Assembly (NCBI GenBank): GCA_018433085.1
Contig: JAHDRW010000035.1
Coordinates: 1 to 50,667 of the forward strand
DNA length: 50,667 bases
Origin: Deltaproteobacteria bacterium
Lineage (GTDB): Bacteria; Desulfobacterota; Desulfomonilia; UBA1062
Direction of reading: 5' to 3'
Position 1 is the first letter of the stretch; each line of letters starts with the position of its first letter. Below, in pieces: positions 7,597 to 17,299 of the stretch. A program made the position numbers and the translations under genes. A model generated the notes under the pieces. The model saw only the letters and a list, made by a program, of their open reading frames with translations. It searched no databases and was not told where the DNA came from.

Positions 7597-9255
7597 ATGA
7601 ATGAGAAAAATATTGAAACATCCCGGTATCAGGCAGAGTTTGAACGACTCGTTACCACGATTTCCACCCGGTTCATCAATCTCCAGCCGGAAGAGATCGA
7701 TCGAGAGATCGAGGCTACACTGAAACGGGTGGGGAAATTCGCGGGAGTGGACCGGAGCTATATGTTCCTGTACGAACATGACGCCCGGGCGCTCAAGTAT
7801 ACGCACGAATGGTGCGCCGAGGGCATAGAGCCCCAGAACAGCAGCCTGCAGATCATCCCGGTATCCGAGCTCACCTGGCAGATGGAGCAGATGCTCTTGA
7901 GCGGGACCGTTCATATCCCCCGGGTAAAGGACCTCCCGGCCCGCGCCGCCAGCGAGAGAAAGATCTTCGAGTCCCAGCGGATCCAGTCCCTCATCACGGT
8001 TCCCATGATGTCGCGCGGGCAGTTCAAGGGCATGCTCGGGTTCGATTCGGTCCGACGGCCCCAGGCCTTCTCGGAGAACACCATTTCCCTGCTCACCATC
8101 GTGGGGGAGATCTTTGTCAACGCCCTGGAGCGAAAACGCATCGAGGAGGAGCTCGCGGAAAGCGAAAAGCACTTCCGCGACGTGGTCGAGCATTCCCTCA
8201 CCGGGATATTCATTCTCCAGAACAACCGCATCGTATACTTCAATCCCGAGATGAGGCATCTGCTGGGCGCGATCGAGGCCGGGGCCGATATCTGGAGCGT
8301 CAGCGAGGTCGACCCTGATGACGAGAACAAGATAAAGAATCTTTTCGACGACATAACAGAGGGCAGGGTGCCTGCGGGCGATGTGGATTTCCGTTTCTAT
8401 CCACCGGGCAGGTCCGGCAGCAGGAGAGATCTGCGGTGGGTCTCCTGCAGGGCGGCAAAGATCCAGTACAAGGGGGACGGCGCCATCCTGGTCAACGTCA
8501 TGGATATCACGCGGGCGCGGGAGCTCGAACGCGTGGTGGCCATGCAGGACAAGATGGCCTCTCTCGGCCGTATGACCGCAGGCGTAGCCCACGAGATCCG
8601 CAATCCCCTCAACACCATCTGCACCTCCGCCGAGACCCTGCTCAATAAAAGGCTGCCCCTTGAGGACCGCAGGGAGCTCCAGCAGTATATCCTGGAGGAG
8701 GCCAGGAGGCTCGACCGCATCCTGGAGGATTTCCTCCTGCTCTCCCAGATTCCCCGGGCGCGGATCGTGTCCGTGGATATCGAGAGGATCATCGACCGGG
8801 TCGTCTTTGTGCTGAGAAACAAGTTTTCCGACCACGTGATCATCAGAACCGAGATGCATCGCGGCGAAAAGACGGCGTTCAGCGACGGCGATCTGCTCTA
8901 CCAGCTTCTGCTGAACCTCGGCATCAACGCGGTGGAGGCGATCCGCGAACGGTCACGGACCCAGAAATCGTTCACCATGGATTCAGGCGAGATCATATTC
9001 ACGGTCTCCGGGAGCTCAAGCCGGCTCGTTTTCACGGTCCGGGACAACGGCATCGGCATTCCCGGCGGTTCCCAGGAGACCATTTTCGATCCCTTTTACA
9101 CAACCAAGAAGAGCGGCACCGGCCTGGGCTTGTACATTGTCCACAACATCATTGAAACACTGGATGGGGAGATCCGGATCGAGTCGATCAAGGACCCCAC
9201 GGTAATCTCCGTGAGCGTGCCTCTGGTGCGAGAAAGCTGCGAGGAAGAATCATGA
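7597..9255 (+). CDS. GAF-PAS sensor histidine kinase
   Basis: This 552-residue protein has no membrane segment, so it is probably a cytoplasmic sensor. Domains in order are GAF (about 12-185), PAS (about 190-310), HisKA with the phospho-accepting His332 in AGVAHEIRNPLNTI, and an HATPase_c domain (about 420-545) with the N box LLLNLGINAVEA, G1 DNGIGIP and G2 GTGLGLYIV. The overall design is NtrB-like. It overlaps the following response regulator by 4 nt (ATGA), so the two form a coupled two-component pair. The N-terminal GAF domain is strikingly similar to that of the kinase at 15095, with matching ISTRFIN, DREIE and EWC.xGIEPQ blocks, suggesting that both sense related ligands. Confidence 0.9.
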   Translation: MNEKNIETSRYQAEFERLVTTISTRFINLQPEEIDREIEATLKRVGKFAGVDRSYMFLYEHDARALKYTHEWCAEGIEPQNSSLQIIPVSELTWQMEQMLLSGTVHIPRVKDLPARAASERKIFESQRIQSLITVPMMSRGQFKGMLGFDSVRRPQAFSENTISLLTIVGEIFVNALERKRIEEELAESEKHFRDVVEHSLTGIFILQNNRIVYFNPEMRHLLGAIEAGADIWSVSEVDPDDENKIKNLFDDITEGRVPAGDVDFRFYPPGRSGSRRDLRWVSCRAAKIQYKGDGAILVNVMDITRARELERVVAMQDKMASLGRMTAGVAHEIRNPLNTICTSAETLLNKRLPLEDRRELQQYILEEARRLDRILEDFLLLSQIPRARIVSVDIERIIDRVVFVLRNKFSDHVIIRTEMHRGEKTAFSDGDLLYQLLLNLGINAVEAIRERSRTQKSFTMDSGEIIFTVSGSSSRLVFTVRDNGIGIPGGSQETIFDPFYTTKKSGTGLGLYIVHNIIETLDGEIRIESIKDPTVISVSVPLVRESCEEES

Positions 9256-10664
9256 AGGTACAGAAACCCGCCATCCTGGTGGTGGACGACGAGGAAAAGA
9301 CCAGGAAGATCCTGAAGATCAATTTCCAGGACCGTTACCGGGTGCTGCTGGCGCAGAACGGCCTGGAGGCCATGAATTATCTCAAGCATGAACGGGTTCA
9401 CCTCGTGCTAACCGATGTGCGCATGCCCGAGGTGGACGGGATCGAACTCCTGCAGCATATCCAGCAGGAATATCCCTATATACCGGTGGTGCTGATCACT
9501 GCCTTCGGCACGGTGGATAACGCCGTACAGGCAATGAAGATGGGCGCGTACGACTACATCACCAAGCCCGTTCAGATCGCGGAGATCGAAAAGATCATCG
9601 AAAAGTCGATTCACTATGGTCAGGTGCTGGAAGAAAACGTTCAACTCAAGTCGCGGCTGAAAAAGTACGAGGGGTTACAGGACATCATCACTGCCAATCC
9701 CCACATGCAGTCCCTTCTGGACAGTGTCCGGCAGGTGTCCTCGACCCGCGCCACGATTCTCATCGAGGGCGATTCCGGAACCGGCAAGGCCCTGTTCGCA
9801 CGAGCAGCGCACTATCTGAGCCAGCGCGCCCCGAACCCCTTCATCGAGATCAACTGCGGGGCGATCCCCCGTGATCTTCTGGAAAGCGAGCTGTTCGGCC
9901 ATGAAAGGGGCGCCTTTACCGGCGCGGTCCAGACCAAGAAGGGAAAGTTCGAGCTGGCGGATCAGGGCACGCTTTTCCTGGACGAGATCGGCGAGATGCC
10001 CCTCGATCTGCAGGTCAAGCTGCTGCACGTCATCGAGAAACAGACCTTTACCCGTGTCGGCGGCACCCAATTCATCCAGACCAATGCCCGGATCGTCGCG
10101 GCGACCAACCGGGACTTGCAGGAGGCTGTCCGCAGGGGTGACTTCAGGCAGGACCTCTATTTCAGGTTGAAGATCGTGTACATCCACGTTCCGCCCCTGC
10201 GCGATCGCCCGGAGGATATCCCGCTCCTGACGCAGCATTTCTTCCGGAAGCACCGGGAGCTCAACGCCATCCCGATCAGCTCCCTCTCCGATGAGGCACT
10301 CGTGATCCTGCAGCAATATCCCTGGCCCGGGAATGTACGCGAACTCGAAAACGTCATTTCGCAGGCAATGATCTTCGCCCGGGAAGGTGTGATCACCGCC
10401 GAACTCCTTCCCTCGGAAATCCGCGATCATCACGAATCCGGACTGCCCGAGATACCGCTGAGGAAGGAGTCGGTCCAGAAGGAGAAGCTTCTGAGGACGG
10501 AAAAGATCATCAACGAGGTGGAGTATACCTTTCTGTCGCGCCTTCTCAGGGAGACCGGCGGAAACGTCACCAGGGCAGCCCATATGAGCGGATACGACCG
10601 TCGCCAGATTCAGAACCTCATGAAGAAACACGGGCTCAACATCGAGAACTTCAGGGGTGAGTAG
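9252..10664 (+). CDS. NtrC-family sigma54-dependent response regulator
   Basis: This 470-residue protein has a receiver domain with the phosphorylation site Asp55 (LTDVRMP), a central AAA+ domain and a C-terminal Fis-type helix-turn-helix. The AAA+ domain shows Walker A EGDSGTGKALF, the sigma54-contact loop ERGAFTGAV, Walker B GTLFLDEIGEMP and the arginine-finger region. The HTH reads GGNVTRAAHMSGYDRRQIQNL. All motifs needed for sigma54 activation are intact. The upstream kinase is its evident partner. I found no clear -24/-12 promoter in the window, so its targets are unknown. Confidence 0.93.
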   Translation: MKVQKPAILVVDDEEKTRKILKINFQDRYRVLLAQNGLEAMNYLKHERVHLVLTDVRMPEVDGIELLQHIQQEYPYIPVVLITAFGTVDNAVQAMKMGAYDYITKPVQIAEIEKIIEKSIHYGQVLEENVQLKSRLKKYEGLQDIITANPHMQSLLDSVRQVSSTRATILIEGDSGTGKALFARAAHYLSQRAPNPFIEINCGAIPRDLLESELFGHERGAFTGAVQTKKGKFELADQGTLFLDEIGEMPLDLQVKLLHVIEKQTFTRVGGTQFIQTNARIVAATNRDLQEAVRRGDFRQDLYFRLKIVYIHVPPLRDRPEDIPLLTQHFFRKHRELNAIPISSLSDEALVILQQYPWPGNVRELENVISQAMIFAREGVITAELLPSEIRDHHESGLPEIPLRKESVQKEKLLRTEKIINEVEYTFLSRLLRETGGNVTRAAHMSGYDRRQIQNLMKKHGLNIENFRGE

Positions 10665-10923
10665 TGAGACTTCGCAGATGAATAGTCAATGAAAACGGGA
10701 ACATGAACCATATCAGGGTGATTGGTGCGAAAAGGCGATACGCATTCGGACAGCCGAGATGGTTGCCGATCAGGAATCCTCGGATAATAAATCAATAAAA
10801 TTATCTAATTGACAGAAGCAGTCCCCGCTCATGCGTGGTGGCATGGGGATTGCTTAATCATAGAGGGTATAGAGACAAGGCACAACTGATAGGATTTGTT
10901 TTGGTCAGAGCACCTTCGAACAA

Positions 10924-10950
10924 CTGCCTGGGAGCCGTGCTCCCAGGCAG
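10924..10950. terminator. Perfect hairpin, terminator-like
   Basis: CTGCCTGGGAGC and GCTCCCAGGCAG form a 12-bp perfect stem with a 3-nt loop. No U-tract follows on either strand. Confidence 0.5.
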
Positions 10951-11056
10951 CAACCTCATCACGTAAAAAGGATGGGGCTAAAAAACGGACACACGGATGA
11001 AACACGGAGAAGATGAAGCGTTGCCCTCCCAGTAGAGTAATCTTCTTTGTGCCGAA

Positions 11057-11112
11057 GGGATCATGGGATCAGGCCCTTATCGTAATCGTGAACAGCCTGA
11101 TCTCATGATCCC
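11057..11112. terminator. Long hairpin between convergent genes
   Basis: An 18-bp stem (11057-11074 with 11095-11112) has one G-T wobble and a 20-nt loop. It lies 29 nt beyond the stop of the minus-strand AhpD-like gene and probably ends that operon. There is no U-tract. Confidence 0.5.
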
Positions 11113-11141
11113 GATATATCATACCGTAAAAAGGGAAATAC

Positions 11142-11465
11142 TTATTCCTCGCAGCTGCAGATGATATTGCCCGCAAGGATCTCGCGGAAGTCTCCAAGAA
11201 CATCGTGGGTCCAGCAGTCATCAGCGCCGGCCACCTCCCGCATGGCCAGGGCCAGGATGTACGCCAGCTTCTTGACCGTGGCCCCGGCCTCGAGCGCGCC
11301 CTTGAAGTGTTTGATTACGCAGGGTTTCGAGCGGGCCTTGATAGAAAGGGCGAAGCAGATGAACTGGTAGGTCTTTTCGTCGATGGTGCGCTTATTCCGG
11401 TACAACTCGTCACAGGAATCCAGCAGCTCGGTGAATTCGGGGAAGAACTCGGCCAGCATTCTCAT
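11142..11465 (-). CDS. AhpD-like / carboxymuconolactone decarboxylase-family protein
   Basis: This 107-residue, all-helical protein matches the AhpD/CMD fold, with a helix LAEFFPEFTEL, then SIKARSKPCVIKHFKGALEAGAT and a final helix with ALAMREVAG. Active AhpD-type proteins carry C-x2-C-x3-H; here the first cysteine is serine (SKPC.IKH), so a classic disulfide redox cycle is unlikely unless the C-terminal ICSCEE cysteines substitute. It follows the PurM-like gene on the same strand by 104 nt and is probably co-transcribed with it. Its function is unknown. Confidence 0.75.
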   Translation of the reverse strand: MRMLAEFFPEFTELLDSCDELYRNKRTIDEKTYQFICFALSIKARSKPCVIKHFKGALEAGATVKKLAYILALAMREVAGADDCWTHDVLGDFREILAGNIICSCEE

Positions 11466-11569
11466 GATTCGTCCCCTTTCTCGGTCAATCCTCCTTCGCG
11501 TCCGCTTCGGAGGACGAGCGTGGTCCAGGGCTTGCCCTTAAGGTCCATGCCATTGATTCGGTATGTTCT

Positions 11570-12577
11570 TCAGGGAAGGACCCTGAAAAGCTCGTCCTGG
11601 TGATATACGGGCAAAGGGGTTCTCCTGCCGTCCCTGATCAGGGTGAGTTCCCGCTCCTTGTCGAGGAGCCGCCCGATCACGGTTGCCTTGATGTTTTTGC
11701 CCGCCAGGTCCGCGATCACCCGGGAGGAAATCGACGGTGCGGCCGCAATGAGCAGGGAGCCCGACGCAAAGGTGCCAAGGGGGTCGATATCATAGAACGT
11801 GCACAGGCTCATGGTCTCGGGACTGATGGGTATCCGCTCGTAGTACACCTCGACCCCCGCCCCGCTGGCCTGCGCCATCTCGAATATGCCGGTCGCTATG
11901 CCCCCCTCGGTCGGGTCGTGGAGCGCGTGAACGTCTTGGTGGTGCGCAATGGTGCGTGCGTCCTCCACCACGCTGATGCCGGGATTGTAGAGGTAATCCC
12001 GTGCGCGTGACATCAGCATCTCGGGAAAATGCTCCAGCAGCTTCTTGCATTCACGCCGTGCCAGGATGGACGTCGCCTCGATGGCCGCCCATTTCGTCAG
12101 GATAAGGTCGTCGCCCGGCCGGGCGGCGGCAGTGGACTTCAGATCGGATTTATCCACCTCGCCCAGCATCAGGCCGTTCACGACCGTATTCCTCACGCTG
12201 GATGTGACCTCGGTGTGCCCGCCGCAGTACGAGATGCCCAGTGTTCTGCATGCGGTCGAGATTTGGGCGAACACGCGCTCCAGGTCGTCGAATTCCGTGT
12301 TTTCCGGCACGAGGATAGCGGCCAGAAACCACAGCGGGGTGCCCCCCATGGACGCGATGTCGTTGGCGTTCACGTTGACGGCATAGTATCCCGCCTCTTG
12401 GGTCACCGCGGTGACGGGGTCTGTCTTGGCGATGAGATAGTGGGTCCCCATGTCGAGGATCGTGGCGTCTTCGCCGATCGCCGAACCCAGGACGACCCGG
12501 TCTCCGGACTGTGTGTAGTTCGAGATGAGCCCGCTGAGGATATCCGCGTTGATCTTGCCGGCCGGCAGAGTTTTCAT
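11570..12577 (-). CDS. PurM/HypE-like (AIR synthase-related) ATP-binding protein
   Basis: This protein of about 335 residues has the two-domain AIR-synthase fold shared by PurM, HypE, SelD and ThiL. It shows an N-terminal ATP-binding part with GSAIGEDATILDMG, a DP.TAV motif, NDIASMGGTPLWF and a GGHTEVT motif, and a C-terminal domain with HDPTEGGIATGIFEMA. It is not HypE in the strict sense because no PxCG-type cysteine tail is seen and no hyp or hydrogenase gene lies nearby. The start at 12577 has AAGGAG 9 nt upstream; an in-frame extension to 12883 runs through the divergent promoter region and is unlikely. It is transcribed divergently from the porin and with the AhpD-like gene. The substrate is unknown. 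Confidence 0.8.
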   Translation of the reverse strand: MKTLPAGKINADILSGLISNYTQSGDRVVLGSAIGEDATILDMGTHYLIAKTDPVTAVTQEAGYYAVNVNANDIASMGGTPLWFLAAILVPENTEFDDLERVFAQISTACRTLGISYCGGHTEVTSSVRNTVVNGLMLGEVDKSDLKSTAAARPGDDLILTKWAAIEATSILARRECKKLLEHFPEMLMSRARDYLYNPGISVVEDARTIAHHQDVHALHDPTEGGIATGIFEMAQASGAGVEVYYERIPISPETMSLCTFYDIDPLGTFASGSLLIAAAPSISSRVIADLAGKNIKATVIGRLLDKERELTLIRDGRRTPLPVYHQDELFRVLP

Positions 12578-12682
12578 GTTGTATCGCTCCTTTGCTGGAG
12601 ATTTTCTCGCGAGATTAACCCGGGTAGATCTCCTATGCTTTTTCACAGGGAAGGTGATCTGTCCATAGACCCAAACCCTCAT

Positions 12683-12711
12683 TTTCGACAGGTGTGAAAT
12701 GCTTATATAAT
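12683..12711 (+). promoter_or_regulatory. Candidate promoter of the porin gene
   Basis: A perfect TATAAT (12706-12711) has a weak -35 (TTTCGA, 12683-12688) at 17 nt. The porin start lies about 140 nt downstream, leaving a long leader. Confidence 0.4.
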
Positions 12712-12853
12712 GGGGAAATGTCCCGTTTGGGCCGGTCGATACACCCGGAAGACTAGGGTAAACAACCCACTTAAATGAGTGGTCATCTCTATGGATGAAT
12801 TTAAGATGTTCACGGATAATTGCGGCCAAGATTACTACGAGGGGGTGGCAACA

Positions 12854-14200
12854 ATGAGAAGTTATTTCTGGAAACATGTTCAACTTAGTCTGGCAGCATT
12901 CCTGGTAGCGATTATCTGCTTGTGGAATCCTGCCGTTGCAAAAGCCGAAGTGGAATTCAAGGACCTGCCCAGCATCGTCAAGAGCGCATCACTGGGCGGC
13001 GAGGTGTTCACCACGTGGCGCGGCGACAACTCGGCATTCTTTACAAAGGATAAGGACTACCGATGGGCTGAAGGGCACGCTAAGCTGCACGTGAATGCAG
13101 TGATGGCCAACGATGTGGAGGCCAATTTCGGCCTCGTGTACAAATGGACGGCGGGCGAGGACTTTTATTCGGATCCGCTCTTTTTCGGCTACACCTATCG
13201 CGATGATGGGCTGGCAACCAGCAACAGCAGCGATTTCACGGTCGATACCGCATACCTGAAGTTCAATACCGTGTTCGACAGCCCCTTCAGCATTACCGTG
13301 GGCAAGCAGTACTATGAGTTGGAGAAGCAGTTCCTGGTAAGCGACGGTACCAAGGACGCAGATTCCGCGACCTGGCTGAACTCGGAGCGGGCCTTCCCCA
13401 TTGCGGTGCGGGTGGATGCGGATTTCGGCAAGCTCCAGGCAACCCTGTTCGGCGCAAAGCTCGACACCAATGACGCGCGCGCGGAGGAGTTGTTCGGAAA
13501 TGGGCTCTACCTCTACAACGCAAACCTGCACTACAACGTCTCGGACGCCTTCTATGCCTACGGCGGTTACCTGCAGCAGAGAGACACCGATTTCGACGAC
13601 GACACCGCCGCCGCATACGCCGGTGCAGACCTGACCATGGGCAACCTGCACCTCGAAGGCGAGTACGTGCTCGAGTTCGGCGACATGGCAGGTGACGTGG
13701 ACCGCGATGCATGGGCCTACTTCTTCTCGGCCGACTACACCTTCGCCGATGTGGCGACCTCTCCCTACGTGAGGGCCACGATTCTGAGCTTCTCCGGCGA
13801 TGATGTCGACACCGCGGATGAGAACGAGAACTTCTACGGCTTCTCCTACGGGTTCACCGGCTGGGGCACCTGGTTCCTGGGCGAGATCGTGGGCGAGCAG
13901 CAGGTCTTCAACTCCAACATGACCTGCTACAAGGCCGAGGCCGGTTTCTATCCGACCGAGTGGCTTCACGCAAAGGCCATGTATTTCAAGACCATGATCA
14001 ACGAAAAAGAGGCCATGGGCCTGACGGAAGACGATTATGCAGACGAAGTGAACCTGCTCTTCGAATTCCCTATTGCTCCTGACTTCGTGTTCGGCGGAGT
14101 CCTGGTGGGCATGGCCAAGCCCGGCGACGCCGCTGAAGAGATGTGGGGCGACGACGAGACTGCATACGTGATCATGCCCCACATGGTTTATGTGTTCTAA
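12854..14200 (+). CDS. Outer-membrane beta-barrel porin
   Basis: This 448-residue protein has an N-terminal signal peptide with a hydrophobic core (LSLAAFLVAIICLW) and a probable cleavage after AVAKA. The rest alternates short amphipathic strands rich in Tyr, Phe and Gly with Asp-rich turns, and the chain ends in Phe (MVYVF), the usual C-terminal signature for BAM-assisted insertion. Motifs such as ITVGKQYYELEKQF and YAYGGYLQQRDT fit a porin of about 16 strands. The start at 12854 follows GGGGGTGG. An earlier ATG in frame lacks a signal sequence. A U-tract terminator follows 36 nt after the stop, so it is monocistronic. Its substrate is unknown. Confidence 0.85.
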   Translation: MRSYFWKHVQLSLAAFLVAIICLWNPAVAKAEVEFKDLPSIVKSASLGGEVFTTWRGDNSAFFTKDKDYRWAEGHAKLHVNAVMANDVEANFGLVYKWTAGEDFYSDPLFFGYTYRDDGLATSNSSDFTVDTAYLKFNTVFDSPFSITVGKQYYELEKQFLVSDGTKDADSATWLNSERAFPIAVRVDADFGKLQATLFGAKLDTNDARAEELFGNGLYLYNANLHYNVSDAFYAYGGYLQQRDTDFDDDTAAAYAGADLTMGNLHLEGEYVLEFGDMAGDVDRDAWAYFFSADYTFADVATSPYVRATILSFSGDDVDTADENENFYGFSYGFTGWGTWFLGEIVGEQQVFNSNMTCYKAEAGFYPTEWLHAKAMYFKTMINEKEAMGLTEDDYADEVNLLFEFPIAPDFVFGGVLVGMAKPGDAAEEMWGDDETAYVIMPHMVYVF

Positions 14201-14235
14201 CCGAACATCGGTCTAAGAAAAACGGCGACACAATG

Positions 14236-14269
14236 AAGACGGGTATCCCGCAGGGAGCCCGTCTTTTTT
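14236..14269 (+). terminator. Rho-independent terminator of the porin gene
   Basis: AAGACGGG (14236-14243) pairs with CCCGTCTT (14258-14265), followed by a run of six T (14264-14269). This is one of the few classical U-tract terminators in the window. Confidence 0.85.
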
Positions 14270-15094
14270 GTTGCGCACGGATTGCGCCTTTTTTCTGAAA
14301 CGTCACCCCTGATTCGCCGGGGCGTCATCCCTGCTTTTCAGGACAAAGAGGAGATCGGGGATGACGGGGCTTCGCATGTGTACCATATAGGTAAATGCAT
14401 GGTAGGGGACGGGGAATCTCCTAGAGAAAAGGTACTATGGCATCATGGGGAAATAAGGACATTGGTCTATATACCCATCCTGCGCGGTTTGTTAAAAACG
14501 ATGGGGTCCAAGTGCTTTCCGGCAGGGGATGTCCCTGGAGGCATCTGAAGGGGAAAGGGCACAGATGAAAGTTTTTCACCCATGGAAAGCGTATGCTTTA
14601 CCATCGATTCCTGGTTCCTGGGAAAAACATGTGGAGGAGAAAATCGATCTGCTCTGCCGTCACCTTTCGACGTGTCGGGGGAGCAGGGTAAGCGGACGGA
14701 AACTAATCGGGTTTTATTGTGACCGTAATGATGAGTGGCAAAACCATCGCTTCTGATAAGGCGCTGTGCGGGGTTTCCCGCCGGATCACCGGTTGCTTGT
14801 TCGGAAGAAGCATGATAAATGCAAGCCTGTCTGAACAGTAAACCTAAAAATGTGAACCTATGAACAAGGGCGAGTTCCACAGGCGGCATAAGGGAATGAC
14901 CGGTCGAAACCAGTATGATGGCGGACTCACGTCAGAACGGTCGCCTTTTTCCCGCAGGCAAGGCGCGCTGCATTGCAGCCGGAAAGGGCAGGAGGCTGGA
15001 TGACAGCCGGCGGAGCGCCGGGGTAACGACATCAAGAGAGAAAAACAAAAGGAGCCGGCTTTTCTTGTTTCGAAAGAGAACCGGATATTCACCC
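14270..15094. other. Long non-coding stretch before the second sensor kinase
   Basis: About 800 nt contain no gene I can support on either strand. Frames are short or rich in unlikely residues and lack ribosome binding sites. No tRNA, repeat or insertion element was recognised. It could hold a decayed gene or long regulatory DNA. Confidence 0.4.
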
Positions 15095-17299
15095 ATGTCT
15101 GAATGCTCACAGTGCAAGTTGCTCCATAAGCGGATAAACGAGCTCGAGACAGAGCTCTCGCTGCTCCGGGAGAAAGACCGGACGCATGATGAAACAGGGG
15201 AATCACTTGCGTACCAGGCCGAGTTCGAGCGCCTGGCGACCAATATATCCACCAGGTTCATCAACATCGATCCGAAGATGATCGACCGGGAGATAGAAAA
15301 TACCCTGAAGATAATCGGTGAATTCGCCGGGGTCGATCGTTCCTATGTCTTCGAGTTTTACCGGAAGGGTGAAATGTGGAAAAACACCCATGAGTGGTGC
15401 GCCCCCGGTATCGAGCCACAGATAGACCTGCTCAAGGACCTGAAGGTCGCCGACTATCCCTGGCAGGCCGAGCGGCTGAACCGATTCGAAACCCTCTATG
15501 TTCCCGATGTCGGCAGCCTCCCTGAAGAAGCGTCGGAAGAGAAGAGGCTCTTTGAGATGCAGGACATCAAGTCGTGCGTCATGGTTCCCATGATAACCCG
15601 GGGGACACTCTGGGGTCTTCTCGGCTTTGATTCCGTCCGTTCCCGAAAGGTCTGGTCTCAGCATGCCATCTCCCTGCTCAATATCATGGGAGAGATCTTC
15701 GTGAACGCCCTGGAGCGCAAGAGGATGGAAGATGCCCTTGAGCAAAGCGAAGAGAAAACCCGCCGGATCATCGAGCGGCTCAAGGACGATTATTTCTTTT
15801 ACCGCCACGACGCCAAAGGCATATTCACCGATGTGAGCTCGTCGGTGATAAATGTCCTGGGATATTCCCGTGAAGAATTTTTGACCGAGTATACCAGATA
15901 TCTCACGGACAACCCGATCAATAAAGAGGTCATTGGGCGGACGCTGAAGAGCCTCCAGGGAATCCCGCAGGAGCCCTACGAGCTCGAGGCCGTTCGCAAG
16001 GACGGCCAGAAGGTCACCCTGGAGGTGCAGGAGATTCTGATTTCCTATGAAGGGGGGCGTGCCGTCGCCATCGAGGGGTTGGCGCACGATATTTCCAGAC
16101 GGAAAAAGATCGAGGACAACCTCAGGACGGCCAGAGACGATCTCGAAAGGCGGGTGCAGGCCCGTACCGCCGAGCTGCGCGATGCCAACCTCCAACTCAG
16201 GAAAAAGATCGAGGAGTACCAGTGGGCGGAGCAGATGATAACCCAGTTGCTCCAGGAGCAGCAGATCCTGCTCGATACGGTTCCCGCCCTCATATTCTTC
16301 ATGAGCAGTGATTATCGGATGATCCGGGTCAACAAGGCCTTTGCCGAGCTGTTCGGGAAGACCAAAGAAGAGTTGGAGGGCGAGTCGTACTTCTCCATCG
16401 GTCTGGATGAGAGCGATGCACAGGCGTTTGCAAAGGAAGACGAGGAGATCATACGGACAGGCCGGCCAAGGCGTCGCATTCTCAGAAAGTTCACCATTCA
16501 CAACCAGCCGAAGTGGGTGCTGACCGACAAGATCCCGTACACGGACAAGACCGGGAAAACCATCGGGGTCATCGGGTTTTCGCTCGATGTATCGGATTAT
16601 CAGATAGCACAGGAGGTCATCCTCTCGCTGAGCCAGAAGCTGATCAAGGCCCAGGAAATCGAGCGCCAGAGGATCTCACGCTACCTCCACGACAACGTGG
16701 CGCAGAATCTCTCGACCGTGCGCATGGACTGCGAGGCGTTGTGCAAGGATCTCTCGGTGCAGCACCCGGTTCTGGAGGGCAAGGCGTCCGAGATGTCGGA
16801 CATCCTCCAGCTCACCATTGCCGAGGTGCGCAATCTGTCATACGACCTGCGGCCCCCGGGCCTGGAACAGATGGGGCTCGCCCGGACTATTTACCGGCTA
16901 TGCGAGGACTTTCAGAAGCGCAGCGGAATCGCTGTGGATTTTTATTCCGCCGGGATGGATAACCTCAAACTGGATTTCGATACCGAGATCAACCTGTACC
17001 GCATTGTGCAGGAAGCCCTCAACAATATCAAAAAGCACGCCGAGGCCGACCTGGTTGTCGTCAGGCTGGTGGCGTCCTATCCGAACATACTGCTCCGCAT
17101 AGAGGACAACGGCAAGGGATTCGAAGTGCCGGACCATTACGATATTCTCCTGAACAAGAAGTGCATGGGGCTGCAGAGCATGCACGAACGAGTCCGCCTG
17201 ATTCAGGGTAAGATGAAGATCCAGTCGAAACTGAAGAAAGGAACGAAGATCCTGGTGGAATCACCACCCAGGCCTGAAGGGAAGAGGTATGAGCGATAA
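15095..17299 (+). CDS. GAF-PAS-PAS sensor histidine kinase (NarX/DegS type)
   Basis: This protein of about 734 residues is cytoplasmic by sequence. Domains in order are a short coiled coil, GAF (about 35-190), PAS (about 205-320), a coiled coil, PAS (about 385-500), HisKA_3 with the phospho-accepting His532 in QRISRYLHDNVAQNLS, and HATPase_c with a DNGKGFEV motif. The HisKA_3 class phosphorylates NarL-type regulators, and one follows with an 11-nt overlap. The start at 15095 is chosen because the protein begins with MSECSQC and a regular coiled coil; the frame is open to 14915, but the extra residues look random and the ribosome binding site is weak in both cases. The GAF domain closely resembles that of the 7597 kinase. 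Confidence 0.88.
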   Translation: MSECSQCKLLHKRINELETELSLLREKDRTHDETGESLAYQAEFERLATNISTRFINIDPKMIDREIENTLKIIGEFAGVDRSYVFEFYRKGEMWKNTHEWCAPGIEPQIDLLKDLKVADYPWQAERLNRFETLYVPDVGSLPEEASEEKRLFEMQDIKSCVMVPMITRGTLWGLLGFDSVRSRKVWSQHAISLLNIMGEIFVNALERKRMEDALEQSEEKTRRIIERLKDDYFFYRHDAKGIFTDVSSSVINVLGYSREEFLTEYTRYLTDNPINKEVIGRTLKSLQGIPQEPYELEAVRKDGQKVTLEVQEILISYEGGRAVAIEGLAHDISRRKKIEDNLRTARDDLERRVQARTAELRDANLQLRKKIEEYQWAEQMITQLLQEQQILLDTVPALIFFMSSDYRMIRVNKAFAELFGKTKEELEGESYFSIGLDESDAQAFAKEDEEIIRTGRPRRRILRKFTIHNQPKWVLTDKIPYTDKTGKTIGVIGFSLDVSDYQIAQEVILSLSQKLIKAQEIERQRISRYLHDNVAQNLSTVRMDCEALCKDLSVQHPVLEGKASEMSDILQLTIAEVRNLSYDLRPPGLEQMGLARTIYRLCEDFQKRSGIAVDFYSAGMDNLKLDFDTEINLYRIVQEALNNIKKHAEADLVVVRLVASYPNILLRIEDNGKGFEVPDHYDILLNKKCMGLQSMHERVRLIQGKMKIQSKLKKGTKILVESPPRPEGKRYER

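Larger units (their letters stand above)
10665..11141. other. Convergent intergenic region with two long hairpins
   Basis: This region separates the + strand regulator from the - strand AhpD-like gene. It holds no credible gene but has two strong stem-loops (10924-10950 and 11057-11112) suited to terminating transcripts from both sides. Confidence 0.55.

Noticed and set aside
7208..7600. 130-codon frame before the first sensor kinase, with a passable ribosome binding site and an ATGA overlap
   Set aside because: Its product is rich in Arg, Pro and Ser without hydrophobic core or domain, as expected for GC-rich non-coding DNA.
12578..12883. N-terminal extension of the PurM-like gene to 12883
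   Set aside because: The extension crosses the porin promoter region and the 12577 start has a good ribosome binding site.
14282..14889. Short frames on both strands between the porin and the second sensor kinase
   Set aside because: No ribosome binding site, domain or hydrophobic pattern; compositions look random.
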